Shown here: positions 35,354-44,560 of the stretch, piece by piece | Numbering within the stretch: position 1 is the stretch's first letter | Layout: each line of letters starts with the position of its first letter | Source: Dyadobacter sp. 50-39 | GTDB lineage: Bacteria > Bacteroidota > Bacteroidia > Cytophagales > Spirosomataceae | Direction: 5' to 3' | Assembly: GCA_001898145.1 (NCBI GenBank) | Contig: MKSR01000028.1 | Span: 1-64,000 of the forward strand | DNA: 64,000 bases | Notes under the pieces: generated by a model | Seen by the model: the letters and a program-made list of their open reading frames with translations, nothing else | Told to the model about the DNA's origin: nothing | The model's database searches: none | Made by a program: the position numbers and the translations under genes

Positions 35354-38300
35354 ATGAAATTGAAAAAGTGTACTTCATTTTGCGGAGTGCTTTTGCTATT
35401 CCTCTGTCTCTGTATATCTGATACATTTGCTCAGAAATGGAGCGGGGTTAATGGCAACGAATGGCTTGCCGGCAAATATAGTAAGCAGTGGGTGCGGATA
35501 GGAGTATCCGCAAAAGGTGTCCACAAGGTTGCGATATCCTCTTTGCCAGCCGCATTTCAATCGGCAGACAAAGCAAAGCTGCAACTGTGGCATCGCGGCA
35601 ATCAGGTTGGTATCCTGAAATCCGATAATACCGAGATCCTTTTTTACGGGGTACCCAACGATGGAGCATCGGATTCGTTACTCTACCGGCCGTCCAGTTC
35701 ACGTATTAACCCATATTACAGTACTTTTTCAAATGAAAGCGCTTATTTCCTTGTTGTCGGAGATGAAAATGGGCTGCGTGCGTTAGTGGAAAATACAGCG
35801 GTTGATACGGGTATTACCGCATCTCAGTTTCATAACCAGGTTGAAATAAAGGCCTTTCAAACCGAATACACCTATGGATCTGTCGACTCCTATCGCCCTT
35901 CTACCTACAACAGCTATTTCGAGGGGGGCAAAATGGGTACGGGTACAAAGCTCCCGGTGGGTACAGCGGCTTCAAGTCCGGCCTATACGGCAAACCCGGC
36001 GTCAACCTGGCAAGCCGGTTCGGTGGCCACCAATTTCAGTTTTGCGGCTAAGAACGTATATCCAGGTTCGGTTCCAAAGGTCAGAATGTTACTGAGTGGC
36101 CGGTACGGAGCGGCAGAGGTGCAGATCAAAGTAGGTAAGAACGCTTCGTCACTAAGACATGTAACTACCACAAATACGATCGACTTTGTGCCACTGGAGG
36201 TGAATTTTGATTTAGATCCGGTCCAGGACTATGACATAAACGGAGGAACGTTCGGTTTTCAAAACGTCATATCAACTGCCTGGTTTTCTGTGAACTACTA
36301 CACTGTCAGCTATGCTCAAACGGTTGATGTCAACAATACCAACGAATTCAATTTTCCCGCGGCTTCGGCGGGATCGAAGTCGAGGATACCCATCCTAAAT
36401 CCCCCGGCGAGCCCGTTATTTTATGACATTTCAAATGCAGATACCCCGCGTATCATACAAGGTGTTGCGTCCAACCTGATGGTAACCCGTAACGGTAGTC
36501 CATTAAAATTGCTTGCTACCAGTGATGGACAGAACATCAGTGTTTTGCCTGCTAAAATCTCTGCGGTAACGTTCCGAGACATTAACCCAAGCGCTTACAA
36601 CTACCTTATCGTTGCATCGGAGAACCTGGCCTCATCCGCGCAGGCCTTTGCAAATTACCGTCAAAATGAATCCCCAGGCACGAGGTATTCACCGATTGCA
36701 ATTACCATCAAAGAGGTTTACAACCAATTCAACTATGGCGAACCAAGCCCTGTTGCGATCAGAAGGTTTGTGGACTACATGATCTCGGACGGTAACAAAT
36801 CCAAATTTCTGCTACTGCTTGGTAAGTCTATTATGAGCTACCAGAGGATAGTCAAGGAGTTGCCCGACGAAGTACCTACCGTTGGTTTCCCGGGATCTGA
36901 TTTACTTCTGGTAGATGGTTTGCGTGATACTCCGGATGACGTTCCAACTATTCCGGTAGGCCGTGTTTCCGCGCTGACCGATGCGGAAGTGAATGGGTAT
37001 CTGGACAAAGTCAGGACCTATGAAGCTCAGACTGATCTGACATGGAGAAAGAACGTGATGCATATCAGTGGGGGGAAAAGTGCGGGAGAAATTGGCCAGT
37101 TTACATCATACCTTTCTGCGATCGGAAGCACTGTAACCGGTACACCTTTCGGAGGAACGATCATCCAGAAAGTGAAAACGCAGGCAGCCAATGTCATTGA
37201 ACAGCTCAATATTTCACCAGAACTGAATGGAGCGGGCCTCGGTATGATCAGCTATTTTGGGCACGGAACCACTTACCGCACCGACTTCAATGCCGGCTAC
37301 GTGACCGACGCTGCCAAAGGGTACAATAATACTAACAAGTACCCCGTCATGTTTTTCAACGGTTGCGGTGCAAACAACGTTTTCAGTAACCTGTTCGGAG
37401 CCACCGTTAACGCGAGTACGTCGCGGCCACTTTCACTCGACTGGCTTATCGCTCCGGGTAAAGGCGCAATTGCCGTGTTTGGAAATACCTGGGATTCTTA
37501 CCCCGCTGCTTCAAAAGAATATCTGAACCGACTGTATCCCGCTATATTTTCCAAATCGGACAGCGACCGTGGAACAGTGGGGCAGATTTTGCAGGAGGTA
37601 GCCCTGAGAACCAAATTGGAGAAAAAATATGCTTACCGCTCCTCAGATAATATTTATGACGCGCATCGTGCAAATGTTCATCAGGTGCTGCTTCAAGGTG
37701 ATCCTGCGCTTAGGATACTGATGAGCGAACCCATTGCTGCTATCCCTCAATCGACCTGTGAAAGCCTTGGAGACCAATGTTCAGGAAATTCCCAGGAGGT
37801 ACGTCCCTATAACATCAATATGTCGTCCAGTGGTTCGGTGCCATTCAGATTGACCTATAAGGCGCACGAGGGCCCGTCCACGGGAAGAATCCGGATCAAT
37901 GGTGGTGTATGGCAAACATTTAACCTTGCACAAACCAATATAGGAAAATATGTGGAAGCGATTATAGGGACTTATGCACTGAATGCAGGCGATAACACCA
38001 TTGATTTTGCGAGTGGAGATGGCTATATTTGTTTTCGGCAACTCTGCACCGGTACGCCTCCACCATCAAACTGTACTGGACTTGGAGACGTTTGCTCCGG
38101 GAATCCCTCAGAAATTCGCTCGTACACAATTAACATGTCGGCTGGTGGTTCAAAGCAATTTAAACTAACCTACAAAGCCCACGAAGGTCCCTCAACAGGG
38201 AGAATGCGGATCAATGGAGGTGCCTGGCAAACGTTCGGTCTTGTCCAAACCAATATCGGACAATATGTAGAAGCCACCATTGGATCCTATTCACTCAATG

Positions 38301-38671
38301 CAGGCAACAACACCGTAGAATTTGCCAGTGGAGGCGGCTATATCTGTTTCAGACAGCTCTGCACTGGTAATACCGGCACGAGAATCAGCATTGGAGAAAA
38401 CAGCATCGAACAACAGGCCGACGACGAGGTTTCGGTGTCGCCTAACCCGAATGACGGGAAGTTTGATTTACGGTTTTACATCGAGCCGGGCAAGACGGCC
38501 GTCCTGACGATCCTTAGCCAGGCAGGAACCGAACTGTTAAGTAAGCGTTTCGTCGGCCATGGCGAGCATCTTGAACATATTCAACTCGATTCGTCGGCTG
38601 CCGGTATTTTTCTCGTTCAGCTTCGGACTAATGATCGCATTCGGACGAAAAAGATTATCATAGTAAGATAG
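35354..38671 (+). CDS. C25 (gingipain-like) cysteine protease with two tandem repeats and T9SS tail
   Basis: 1,105 residues with a signal peptide. The N-terminal beta domain (WVRIGVSAKGVHKVAISSLP) is as in PorU/gingipain-like proteins. The C25 core follows, with catalytic His in MISYFGHGTTYRTD (about 635) and Cys in VMFFNGCGANNVF (about 670). Then come two near-copies of a 105-residue beta domain (each with LTYKAHEGPSTGR and GYICFRQLCTG) and a T9SS sorting tail (SVSPNPNDGKFDLRFYIEPG, AAGIFLVQLRTND). T9SS members cleave or are exported. It may be a PorU2-like sortase or a secreted protease; the CTD suggests that it is itself exported. Confidence 0.85.
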   Translation: MKLKKCTSFCGVLLLFLCLCISDTFAQKWSGVNGNEWLAGKYSKQWVRIGVSAKGVHKVAISSLPAAFQSADKAKLQLWHRGNQVGILKSDNTEILFYGVPNDGASDSLLYRPSSSRINPYYSTFSNESAYFLVVGDENGLRALVENTAVDTGITASQFHNQVEIKAFQTEYTYGSVDSYRPSTYNSYFEGGKMGTGTKLPVGTAASSPAYTANPASTWQAGSVATNFSFAAKNVYPGSVPKVRMLLSGRYGAAEVQIKVGKNASSLRHVTTTNTIDFVPLEVNFDLDPVQDYDINGGTFGFQNVISTAWFSVNYYTVSYAQTVDVNNTNEFNFPAASAGSKSRIPILNPPASPLFYDISNADTPRIIQGVASNLMVTRNGSPLKLLATSDGQNISVLPAKISAVTFRDINPSAYNYLIVASENLASSAQAFANYRQNESPGTRYSPIAITIKEVYNQFNYGEPSPVAIRRFVDYMISDGNKSKFLLLLGKSIMSYQRIVKELPDEVPTVGFPGSDLLLVDGLRDTPDDVPTIPVGRVSALTDAEVNGYLDKVRTYEAQTDLTWRKNVMHISGGKSAGEIGQFTSYLSAIGSTVTGTPFGGTIIQKVKTQAANVIEQLNISPELNGAGLGMISYFGHGTTYRTDFNAGYVTDAAKGYNNTNKYPVMFFNGCGANNVFSNLFGATVNASTSRPLSLDWLIAPGKGAIAVFGNTWDSYPAASKEYLNRLYPAIFSKSDSDRGTVGQILQEVALRTKLEKKYAYRSSDNIYDAHRANVHQVLLQGDPALRILMSEPIAAIPQSTCESLGDQCSGNSQEVRPYNINMSSSGSVPFRLTYKAHEGPSTGRIRINGGVWQTFNLAQTNIGKYVEAIIGTYALNAGDNTIDFASGDGYICFRQLCTGTPPPSNCTGLGDVCSGNPSEIRSYTINMSAGGSKQFKLTYKAHEGPSTGRMRINGGAWQTFGLVQTNIGQYVEATIGSYSLNAGNNTVEFASGGGYICFRQLCTGNTGTRISIGENSIEQQADDEVSVSPNPNDGKFDLRFYIEPGKTAVLTILSQAGTELLSKRFVGHGEHLEHIQLDSSAAGIFLVQLRTNDRIRTKKIIIVR
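37751..38380 (+). repeat. Two tandem 315-base repeats inside the C25 protease gene
   Basis: Copies at 37,751-38,065 and 38,066-38,380 encode near-identical beta domains (period 105 residues). Both contain CSGN, KAHEGPSTGR, INGG-WQTF and GYICFRQLCTG. The look is that of a jelly-roll, carbohydrate-binding-like domain; I cannot name it. Confidence 0.8.
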
Positions 38672-39257
38672 CAATTCTCAATTTCAATTGTTCGACATTG
38701 AGCCTGCGAATTCATATTTGCAGGCTCTGTATTTGACCCCTTTTTCAAAGTGTAGCCTGTAGCGGTTTACATCTTAAATTGTCATCGATCCACTCCGGTT
38801 CAAGTACTAAGTTGCAGCAAGAAGTTTCACTTCCAATACTACGATAAAATATTCCGTTTAGCTTATTGCCGTCATTGCTCATGTAGGTTTATTTGATATC
38901 AGTGTAATACTTCTGCAGAGCTTTAACTTGGATCTACTATCGGAAAAATAGAGATCGAACAATGCAGCTATTTGATTTGCGAATGGTGATATGAAATTGA
39001 GGAAGTTTTATTGATTTTACATTCATAATGAGCTGAGTAAGCAGTGAATCTGAGGTTAATTAAGCATTGTTGATCATATTTGGACGTTGTTTGGATTCTG
39101 CGCGTGCGCATGTAGCTAAATGATGAATGGTAGTTTAAGTTGCTAGTAATCAAGTTATAAACTAGGTTCTCTCCACCAATTCCCATTAAGATAACGCCAC
39201 AGGAGAGGTCGAAAGCCTCGCCTACTTTGTTAAAAGGCGGTTTGCGGCCATTCCGCA
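38672..39257. other. 586-base intergenic stretch with one hairpin
   Basis: A hairpin (38,700-38,707 with 38,720-38,727, GAGCCTGC/GCAGGCTC) lies just after the protease and may terminate it. The rest shows no supported gene; a minus-strand frame from 39,261 to 38,968 has no family features. Confidence 0.5.
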
Positions 39258-40601
39258 TCATGACTGGGCCCTGTTCATAACTTCTTCGAAAGTAACCAAC
39301 GCCGTGAAGTGCGGATGGTCATATTGAATTTCGAAATGTGCACCGATAGTTTCCGACAGTTTTGCAACAATCCAAAGTCCGAGCCCGAAGCCGTCGATCT
39401 GGTGGTCCTGCCGGTTGAACTCGTGCGTGAGGGTATCGGGATCTGTGATCCTATTCGTGACCGTGTTCCGTAGGGTCAGAATTAGCCGATCCTGCATTTT
39501 TTCAACCCTTACCACTATCGCGGAATCCGGCTTGCCATGTTTGACGGCGTTTTCCAGCAGGTTCAACAGCATGGTGATGAGCAGCGAGGTGTCGGTGTAA
39601 ATTTCGAAGTCGGCGTTTTCCGGTATGAGGTCGATTTTGAATGTTTGCGTGTTCCGCCGCGCCCGGTCGGCTATGCGATCGAGCAGGCCTATGAGTACTT
39701 CGGGTAGGTTGACATTGGAATGCGTTAACGTCAGAGAGCCCGCTTTTAATTGGCTGAGCAGGAGGAAGTCGTTCACGAGCTTGCCCAGCCGCTGAACCTC
39801 GGTGGTCTGGTTGCTTATAACAAGTCGGATGTCGGGCGGAAGCTGCTCTTTTTGCAAGGTTTGTAGCTCTGTGAGCATTACGCTGAGCGGCGTCCTGAGT
39901 TCGTGGGAGGCGGAAGCAAAAAAGGCATTCTGGTATTGCGATTGTTTTTCAATGCGGTCCAGCATCCGGTTCAGCGAAATGGTGAGCTTGTGCAACTCGT
40001 CCCGGACTTCCGGTTCTTCAAGCAAATGGATCCGGCCTTGCAGACTGCTTTGATCAGCCTTACTGACAATGTTCTCGATCGGCCGCAGCAGAAATCCCGA
40101 AAGCAGGTAACCGGCCATCAATGCTGCCAGGAATGCGAGCGGGAAATACAAAAACAGGATCACCTGCAAGTTCCGGATATCCTCGTTGAGCTCGGTAGCC
40201 GGGAGGACGTAGACAATGCGCAGCACGCCGCCAGTCTCCAACTTCCGTTCAAGCGCAACACTTCGCCAAAGCCCGGAATTTGCATTCTTGCCGAAATGGG
40301 AAACCGGTTCGGGCAGGTTATTGAAAAGCGTGTCCGCTTTTGCATTGGCCAAATATACCAAACTGAAATGTTCGCCTGAGGCGGGAAATGGAATGGTAAT
40401 CGGGCTGACCTCCGTTTCTTGCAGGAGCAGGCTGCCTTGCGCTTTCAGCCGGGCCGCAAAGCTTTTTTCGAATTGCGTTTTGACGTTTGAGTACAGTAAA
40501 AGCCCGGTTATCAGTAAAAAACAGAGAAATGCAAACCCGAAAATCAGCCCGAAGCGAAATCTGAGGCTTGTGTAGAATGGGTAGGACACCGGCTTTTTCA
40601 C
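39258..40601 (-). CDS. Two-component sensor histidine kinase
   Basis: 447 residues. Two transmembrane helices (FGLIFGFAFLCFLLITGLLL and VILFLYFPLAFLAALMAGYL) enclose a small periplasmic sensor. A HAMP-like linker leads to HisKA with SASHELRTPLSVM (His near residue 235) and HATPase with NLLENAVKHG and GFGLGLWIVAKL. Pairs with the OmpR-type regulator gene, with which it overlaps by 4 bases. Related families sense envelope or metal stress; the signal here is unknown. Confidence 0.92.
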   Translation of the reverse strand: MKKPVSYPFYTSLRFRFGLIFGFAFLCFLLITGLLLYSNVKTQFEKSFAARLKAQGSLLLQETEVSPITIPFPASGEHFSLVYLANAKADTLFNNLPEPVSHFGKNANSGLWRSVALERKLETGGVLRIVYVLPATELNEDIRNLQVILFLYFPLAFLAALMAGYLLSGFLLRPIENIVSKADQSSLQGRIHLLEEPEVRDELHKLTISLNRMLDRIEKQSQYQNAFFASASHELRTPLSVMLTELQTLQKEQLPPDIRLVISNQTTEVQRLGKLVNDFLLLSQLKAGSLTLTHSNVNLPEVLIGLLDRIADRARRNTQTFKIDLIPENADFEIYTDTSLLITMLLNLLENAVKHGKPDSAIVVRVEKMQDRLILTLRNTVTNRITDPDTLTHEFNRQDHQIDGFGLGLWIVAKLSETIGAHFEIQYDHPHFTALVTFEEVMNRAQS

Positions 40602-41281
40602 AGCATTGATTTTGAACCTGAGAATTTGTACCCGACGCCGATCACCGTTTCTATCAGGCTGGTTTCAAAACCTTTGTCGATCTTCTTGCGCAGCTGGTGC
40701 ATGTATACCTCCACAATATTGCTCTCCGGATCGAAATCCATATTCCATACATTTTCCAGGATCTGGCTCTTGCTCACTACCCGGTTCAGGTTTCGGATGA
40801 GGTATTCGAGCAATGTAAATTCCTTGGCTGTCAGCTGGACCGGCTTTCCGCTCCGGGAGACTTCGCGCGTGATGAAGTCTATCAAAAGGTCGTCAATGGC
40901 GATGCGGGTACTTTCACTACCCAGCGCCTTCCGCTGCTGAATGCGGATCCGGGCTAGCAACTCGTCCCATTCGAATGGTTTCCGGATGTAATCTACCGCG
41001 CCGAGATCCAGCCCCTCCACCACCTGGGATGTTCCGCTCAAAGCACTTACGATGATGACCGGCGACGGAATTTTGAATGCCCGCAGGTTTTTCAAAACAT
41101 CGATCCCTGTCATGCCGGGCAGCATCAGGTCCAGCAGGATCAGGTCAAAAGTTTCGGAAGCGGCCTTTTCCAGCGCTTCGGTACCGCTGCCGGCCCATTG
41201 TACAAGATATCCCGCCTGTTGCAGGCCTTTCGACACAAATCCGGCCAGTTTAGGTTCATCTTCGACCACCAGTATCTTCAT
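40598..41281 (-). CDS. OmpR-type response regulator
   Basis: 227 residues. The receiver has the acidic pair (VVEDE), the phospho-Asp in LILLDLMLPG (about 51), Thr/Ser in VSALSG and Lys in YIRKPFEW. The C-terminal winged helix has LTAKEFTLLEYLIRN and VEVYMHQLRKKIDKGF. It is the first gene of the pair with the kinase. Likely targets are the envelope genes just upstream on the same strand. Confidence 0.93.
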   Translation of the reverse strand: MKILVVEDEPKLAGFVSKGLQQAGYLVQWAGSGTEALEKAASETFDLILLDLMLPGMTGIDVLKNLRAFKIPSPVIIVSALSGTSQVVEGLDLGAVDYIRKPFEWDELLARIRIQQRKALGSESTRIAIDDLLIDFITREVSRSGKPVQLTAKEFTLLEYLIRNLNRVVSKSQILENVWNMDFDPESNIVEVYMHQLRKKIDKGFETSLIETVIGVGYKFSGSKSML

Positions 41282-41311
41282 CGGTTTTTGTTTTGGGGTA
41301 GGTCAATATTA

Positions 41312-42055
41312 TTATCGGATTTTGTAGCTGATACTATCGAGCTGTACCAATGTCGCCTGAATCACCGGGTGACCGGACGCGGAAACAAATCCCTGGGTTG
41401 AATCCCGCATTTTGCCCTTCACCACAATGTTACCGGCGCGCCGGATCAATGGCAGCAGCTCTTCCGCCATGTGCGGGGGAAGGGAAATTTGCTTTTTCGA
41501 AAGCATAAAGGTGTTCCCGGGCGAAGTCCCGATTTCCAGATCATGGGCTGCATTCCCGCGGACCTCTGCCTCAGTGCCCGCGCTGGGCGCCGGCGGGGAA
41601 ATGTCGGACAGGATTATTTCCGTATTGGATGAATTGTTTTTCAAAGCTTTAAGTTCGCATCTGTGATCGGCACCGGGGCCGGTCGGGCCGCGGCGGTCGG
41701 TCTGCACGGAAACGGTTGCATGCAAGGGCGCAGCCTCAATGACCTGCCGGGCCGTGTGCGGCGGAAAATGCAGCCATATTTCACCTTTTTCCGATCGGAG
41801 CAGGATTTTATCCATATCCCCCTCGGGATTATTGCCATATGCTTGCACGGTTCCTTCAAACATGGCTGGCTGGTGACCGGGAGGGGTAGGGTGTTCCGGA
41901 AGTTCAAGAGTGGCCGGCCCTGGATTGGTCGGTGTTTTGTAAAATAAATAACCTCCTGCCGCAACGATCAGCAGCAGGAGTATCGGGGCCCATATCGGAA
42001 TGACTCTTTTCAAGCTGGTTCTGGATGATACGTTTCCTTCATGAACAGGAGGCAA
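41312..42055 (-). CDS. Membrane-anchored protein with repeated 'PPH' domain
   Basis: Up to 247 residues. One transmembrane helix near the N-terminus (APILLLLIVAAGGYLFY), then an extracytoplasmic part with two copies of a small domain: FEGTVQAYGN ... EIWLHFPPHTARQVIEAA and FMLSKKQISLPPHMAEELLP ... NIVVKGKMRD. The same domain pair occurs in the protein at 42,923-43,627. The shape 'h-G-x-V ... L-x-h-P-P-H-x-x-x-x-h' and small beta segments suggest an OB-like fold. I cannot match it to a named family. The TTG start at 42,055 overlaps the remains of the MFS gene, and the true start is uncertain. Only 30 bases separate it from the response regulator. Confidence 0.7.
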   Translation of the reverse strand: MPPVHEGNVSSRTSLKRVIPIWAPILLLLIVAAGGYLFYKTPTNPGPATLELPEHPTPPGHQPAMFEGTVQAYGNNPEGDMDKILLRSEKGEIWLHFPPHTARQVIEAAPLHATVSVQTDRRGPTGPGADHRCELKALKNNSSNTEIILSDISPPAPSAGTEAEVRGNAAHDLEIGTSPGNTFMLSKKQISLPPHMAEELLPLIRRAGNIVVKGKMRDSTQGFVSASGHPVIQATLVQLDSISYKIR

Positions 42056-42487
42056 ATTACAAAAGCAATTGCGGCAGTGGCACTCAGGATCAAAAATGCA
42101 TATTTAAATGAGTATAAATTCGCAATGTACCCGCCGGCGGTATTGCTCAGCGATGCACCATTGCAGGAACACGATGCTCAGCAGGGAAAGCACAAAAATG
42201 AAAATAGCTTTTAACCCGAAATAATAACCGATAATGCCGGATATGACCTCGATAGCCACCACCAGCTTTTTATTTTCATAACGGTCTACGAACGCGCCGG
42301 CAGGTGTTTGCACGATCACGCACGCGAAAGTGGCGAGCGAGGTGGCAATGCCGATGTCGCGCAAATTCCAGTGCTGCGACGACAGGAGAAAAATGCCCAG
42401 AAACGGGCCGACGCCATCGCGCATGTCGGCCAGTGAAAAGTTGATCAGGTCCAGTCCCCGGAGAGACCGGCTTTTGGAATGCTCCAT
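42010..42487 (-). pseudogene. MFS transporter with large internal deletion
   Basis: The first ~105 residues are a good MFS start: INFSLADMRDGVGPFLGIFL, IGIATSLATFACVIVQTPAG, FVDRYENKKLVVAIEV. The frame then shifts, and another frame gives a typical MFS end: ASLSNTAGGYIANLYSFKYA, then FLILSATAAIAFVICLLFMK and ETYHPEPA. About 250 central residues are absent, so this is a deletion and frameshift product. Its start codon overlaps the stop of the DUF486 gene by one base. Confidence 0.8.
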
Positions 42488-42861
42488 TAACCTTTGAAAA
42501 TGAAGTACACCGCGCCGACCAGTAATGCAAACCCGATGAGGTGGTTAACCGTAAAATGGGTGTTTTTGAAAACGGTCAGGGAAAAGATCATGAACACGAC
42601 GAGCGTGATGACTTCTTGAATGATCTTCAACTGCACCAGCGAGAAGGGCCCACCCATTTCCTCGGAACCGATGCGGTTGGCGGGTACCTGAAAGCAGTAC
42701 TCGAAGAAGGCAAGCCCCCAGCTCATGAGCACAATGGCCCAGACCGGCGTGGAACTGTGGCCGCCCTCCTTGCCGAAGATTTTGAGATGACCGTACCAGG
42801 CCATTGTCATAAATGCATTGGAAAGCAGCAGTAACCCGATAGTGGAAATGTATTTGGACAT
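42487..42861 (-). CDS. DUF486-type small membrane protein (DMT superfamily)
   Basis: About 124 residues with four helices: ISTIGLLLLSNAFMTMAWYG, VWAIVLMSWGLAFFEYCFQV, LVQLKIIQEVITLVVFMIFS, HLIGFALLVGAVYFIFKG. 'NAFMTMAWYGHLK' and 'FQVPANRIG' are hallmarks of DUF486. I chose the ATG at 42,861 (MSKYISTIG); the in-frame upstream extension lacks family sequence. Function is unknown; drug/metabolite-transporter-like fold. Confidence 0.85.
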   Translation of the reverse strand: MSKYISTIGLLLLSNAFMTMAWYGHLKIFGKEGGHSSTPVWAIVLMSWGLAFFEYCFQVPANRIGSEEMGGPFSLVQLKIIQEVITLVVFMIFSLTVFKNTHFTVNHLIGFALLVGAVYFIFKG

Positions 42862-42922
42862 GACAGAAGGTTTTACACCGGACAAAGCAACAATGATGCC
42901 ACTTTGTCCGGATGGATATTTG

Positions 42923-43627
42923 TTAGCGAAGAAGGTGCTGTTGTCCGTTGACCGTGAGCGTGTTGGCGTGGACGATGTTGAGGTTATCCTGAGATATTTC
43001 CCCGCCATCCGCATTTCTCTGGTTACCCGAATAACCAATTGTGCTGCCGGGCTGCAAGGCGTCGCCCAGCTGCATGATGATGTGGGGCGGCAGTTTCAGG
43101 AGTGTTTTGTTATCCAGCAGCACGCCGTTCACCATGCCGTCGCGGCCTTTCCGCAGGCTGCTGATCTTTCCTTTTTGCTCTACGAATTTTTCAACGGGCG
43201 GCATTTCCTGCCGGGGAGAGTCGTTGATCGTCGCGTTGTTGATACTTACCAATCTTACTTCGGTCGCTCCGAAAGGTGTACTTTCCGCCGTACCTGTCAG
43301 ATTTACATTGCGACCGACTTTGGCGGAGCCGGCGATTTGTTTGCCCAAATGCGGCGGGAAGGTGATCAGTACGCTGTCGCTGCCGCTGAGCACGTAAAAT
43401 CCGTCGAATACGGAATCATCATTGTACTGCCATCTGACGACTTTTCCCTGCCAGGCGTTCACGGGCCGCAAACCTCCCGGCGCAGGCTGACCAATGGGCA
43501 TCGGGGGCCGGCCGGGACCTCTGGCGGCCATACGGTCCGGTCCGCCGGGCAGTCCGGGTTGGGCTTGGATAACATTGCTCAATGCCAGTGCGGCCGACAA
43601 TGCCGCTGTGATTACGAATGCTTTCAT
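42923..43627 (-). CDS. Secreted protein with repeated 'PPH' domain
   Basis: About 234 residues with a signal peptide (VITAALSAALALSNVIQAQ) and a Pro/Gly/Arg-rich linker. Two copies of the same small domain as in the 41,312 gene follow: AWQGKVVRWQYNDDSVFDGF ... VLITFPPHLGKQIA and VEQKGKISSLRKGRDGMVNG ... LLKLPPHIIMQLGDAL. The chosen start (43,627) makes a clean signal peptide. It lies 61 bases upstream of the DUF486 gene and is probably part of one transcription unit with the two-component system. Confidence 0.75.
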   Translation of the reverse strand: MKAFVITAALSAALALSNVIQAQPGLPGGPDRMAARGPGRPPMPIGQPAPGGLRPVNAWQGKVVRWQYNDDSVFDGFYVLSGSDSVLITFPPHLGKQIAGSAKVGRNVNLTGTAESTPFGATEVRLVSINNATINDSPRQEMPPVEKFVEQKGKISSLRKGRDGMVNGVLLDNKTLLKLPPHIIMQLGDALQPGSTIGYSGNQRNADGGEISQDNLNIVHANTLTVNGQQHLLR

Positions 43628-43654
43628 GATTGATACATCTGATTGTTGATGCAT

Positions 43655-43662
43655 CAAAACTA
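43655..43662 (-). promoter_or_regulatory. Possible Bacteroidota -7 promoter element
   Basis: On the minus strand the bases read TAGTTTTG, matching TAnnTTTG, 27 bases upstream of the ATG at 43,627. A -33 TTTG at the right spacing is not clear. Confidence 0.3.
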
Positions 43663-43752
43663 GAAAGGCGACCTAAGGCCGGGATGAAGCCGAAATTAAT
43701 TTTTATTTATCCCGGCAGATTGGAGAAGCTTGTGAGGTAGTATCTGCCAAAA

Positions 43753-43795
43753 AACACCCCGGTGAACAGTAATCAACTGTTCGCTCCGGGGTGTT
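43753..43795 (-). terminator. Strong hairpin terminator
   Basis: Outer arms 43,753-43,762 and 43,786-43,795 (AACACCCCGG/CCGGGGTGTT) with a second inner stem. It ends the gene at 43,814-44,527; a T run follows on the minus strand. Confidence 0.85.
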
Positions 43796-43813
43796 CGATG
43801 TTTTCTCTTTAAC

Positions 43814-44527
43814 TTAAATATCTTTCAATCGCTGAATATAGAGTAGATTTTGTCTCTTCGATTCGATAAGATTGGCTGCGATGACCTCTGCGCTTATGGG
43901 GCCGTCTTTGACAGTTTTACTTTCTGCAATGGCTTTATCATATATTTCCTCATATTTCTTCATGTTGTTTATTTGCGAAGCAATAATGGTTCTTACAAAA
44001 TTCTCGTCCGGGAACCCATTAAGTTTTTCCACAGAGTACAAAACGATGCCGGGGCTGTAAGATCCCTCATCGGCCAGAATGTTCACGTATTCGGCGATTT
44101 TAGTTTTTGCACCATCTGAATTGTCGCTGAGTAAGTTTGTTTTTGCAAGCATTCCCTGTGCGCATTCCTGACGGTAAAGGAATGAATACCGGTCATTCTC
44201 GATTTGGGATAAAAAATTTTGCACTTTCTTATCTTCGGATTTCCAGTCTAGTTCAAACCCAGGTTTGGCAGCCGCTGATTTATCTTCTTTAATAAACAAT
44301 AGTGCTCTTGCCATTTTAGCATCGGCGATAAGCCCCCAGTCATTATCAGTTGGCAGGTCCTTGAAATTTAACATGTACGGAATATATCTAAGATTCTTAG
44401 CCTCATATTCGGCGGCAAGCTTTTGCTCGACTTCTGACGGCCCAGCCGTACCGATATGCTTATTTTCCGTGTTGCAACTTAAAACAGTTGCCGCCGCAAC
44501 GAAAGGAAGAATTTGCCACTTTTTCAT
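43814..44527 (-). CDS. Lipoprotein of unknown function
   Basis: 237 residues with a lipobox-like VLSC in the signal peptide (WQILPFVAAATVLSC). The remainder is largely helical and polar (SEVEQKLAAEYEAKNLRYIP, TKIAEYVNILADEGSYSPGI, YEEIYDKAIAESKTVKDG). I do not recognise a family. It follows the small Cys-rich protein gene by 33 bases on the same strand and may be co-transcribed. Confidence 0.65.
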   Translation of the reverse strand: MKKWQILPFVAAATVLSCNTENKHIGTAGPSEVEQKLAAEYEAKNLRYIPYMLNFKDLPTDNDWGLIADAKMARALLFIKEDKSAAAKPGFELDWKSEDKKVQNFLSQIENDRYSFLYRQECAQGMLAKTNLLSDNSDGAKTKIAEYVNILADEGSYSPGIVLYSVEKLNGFPDENFVRTIIASQINNMKKYEEIYDKAIAESKTVKDGPISAEVIAANLIESKRQNLLYIQRLKDI

Positions 44528-44560
44528 ATCGCGATTAGTTTAAAAGATGTGTGATCAGGG

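Noticed and set aside
38968-39261. 97-residue minus-strand frame between the protease and kinase genes
   Set aside because: No family features or signal, starts at the kinase stop; likely non-coding.
42818-43633. 271-residue plus-strand frame over the PPH gene
   Set aside because: Antisense shadow; the minus-strand gene has a signal peptide and a repeated domain.
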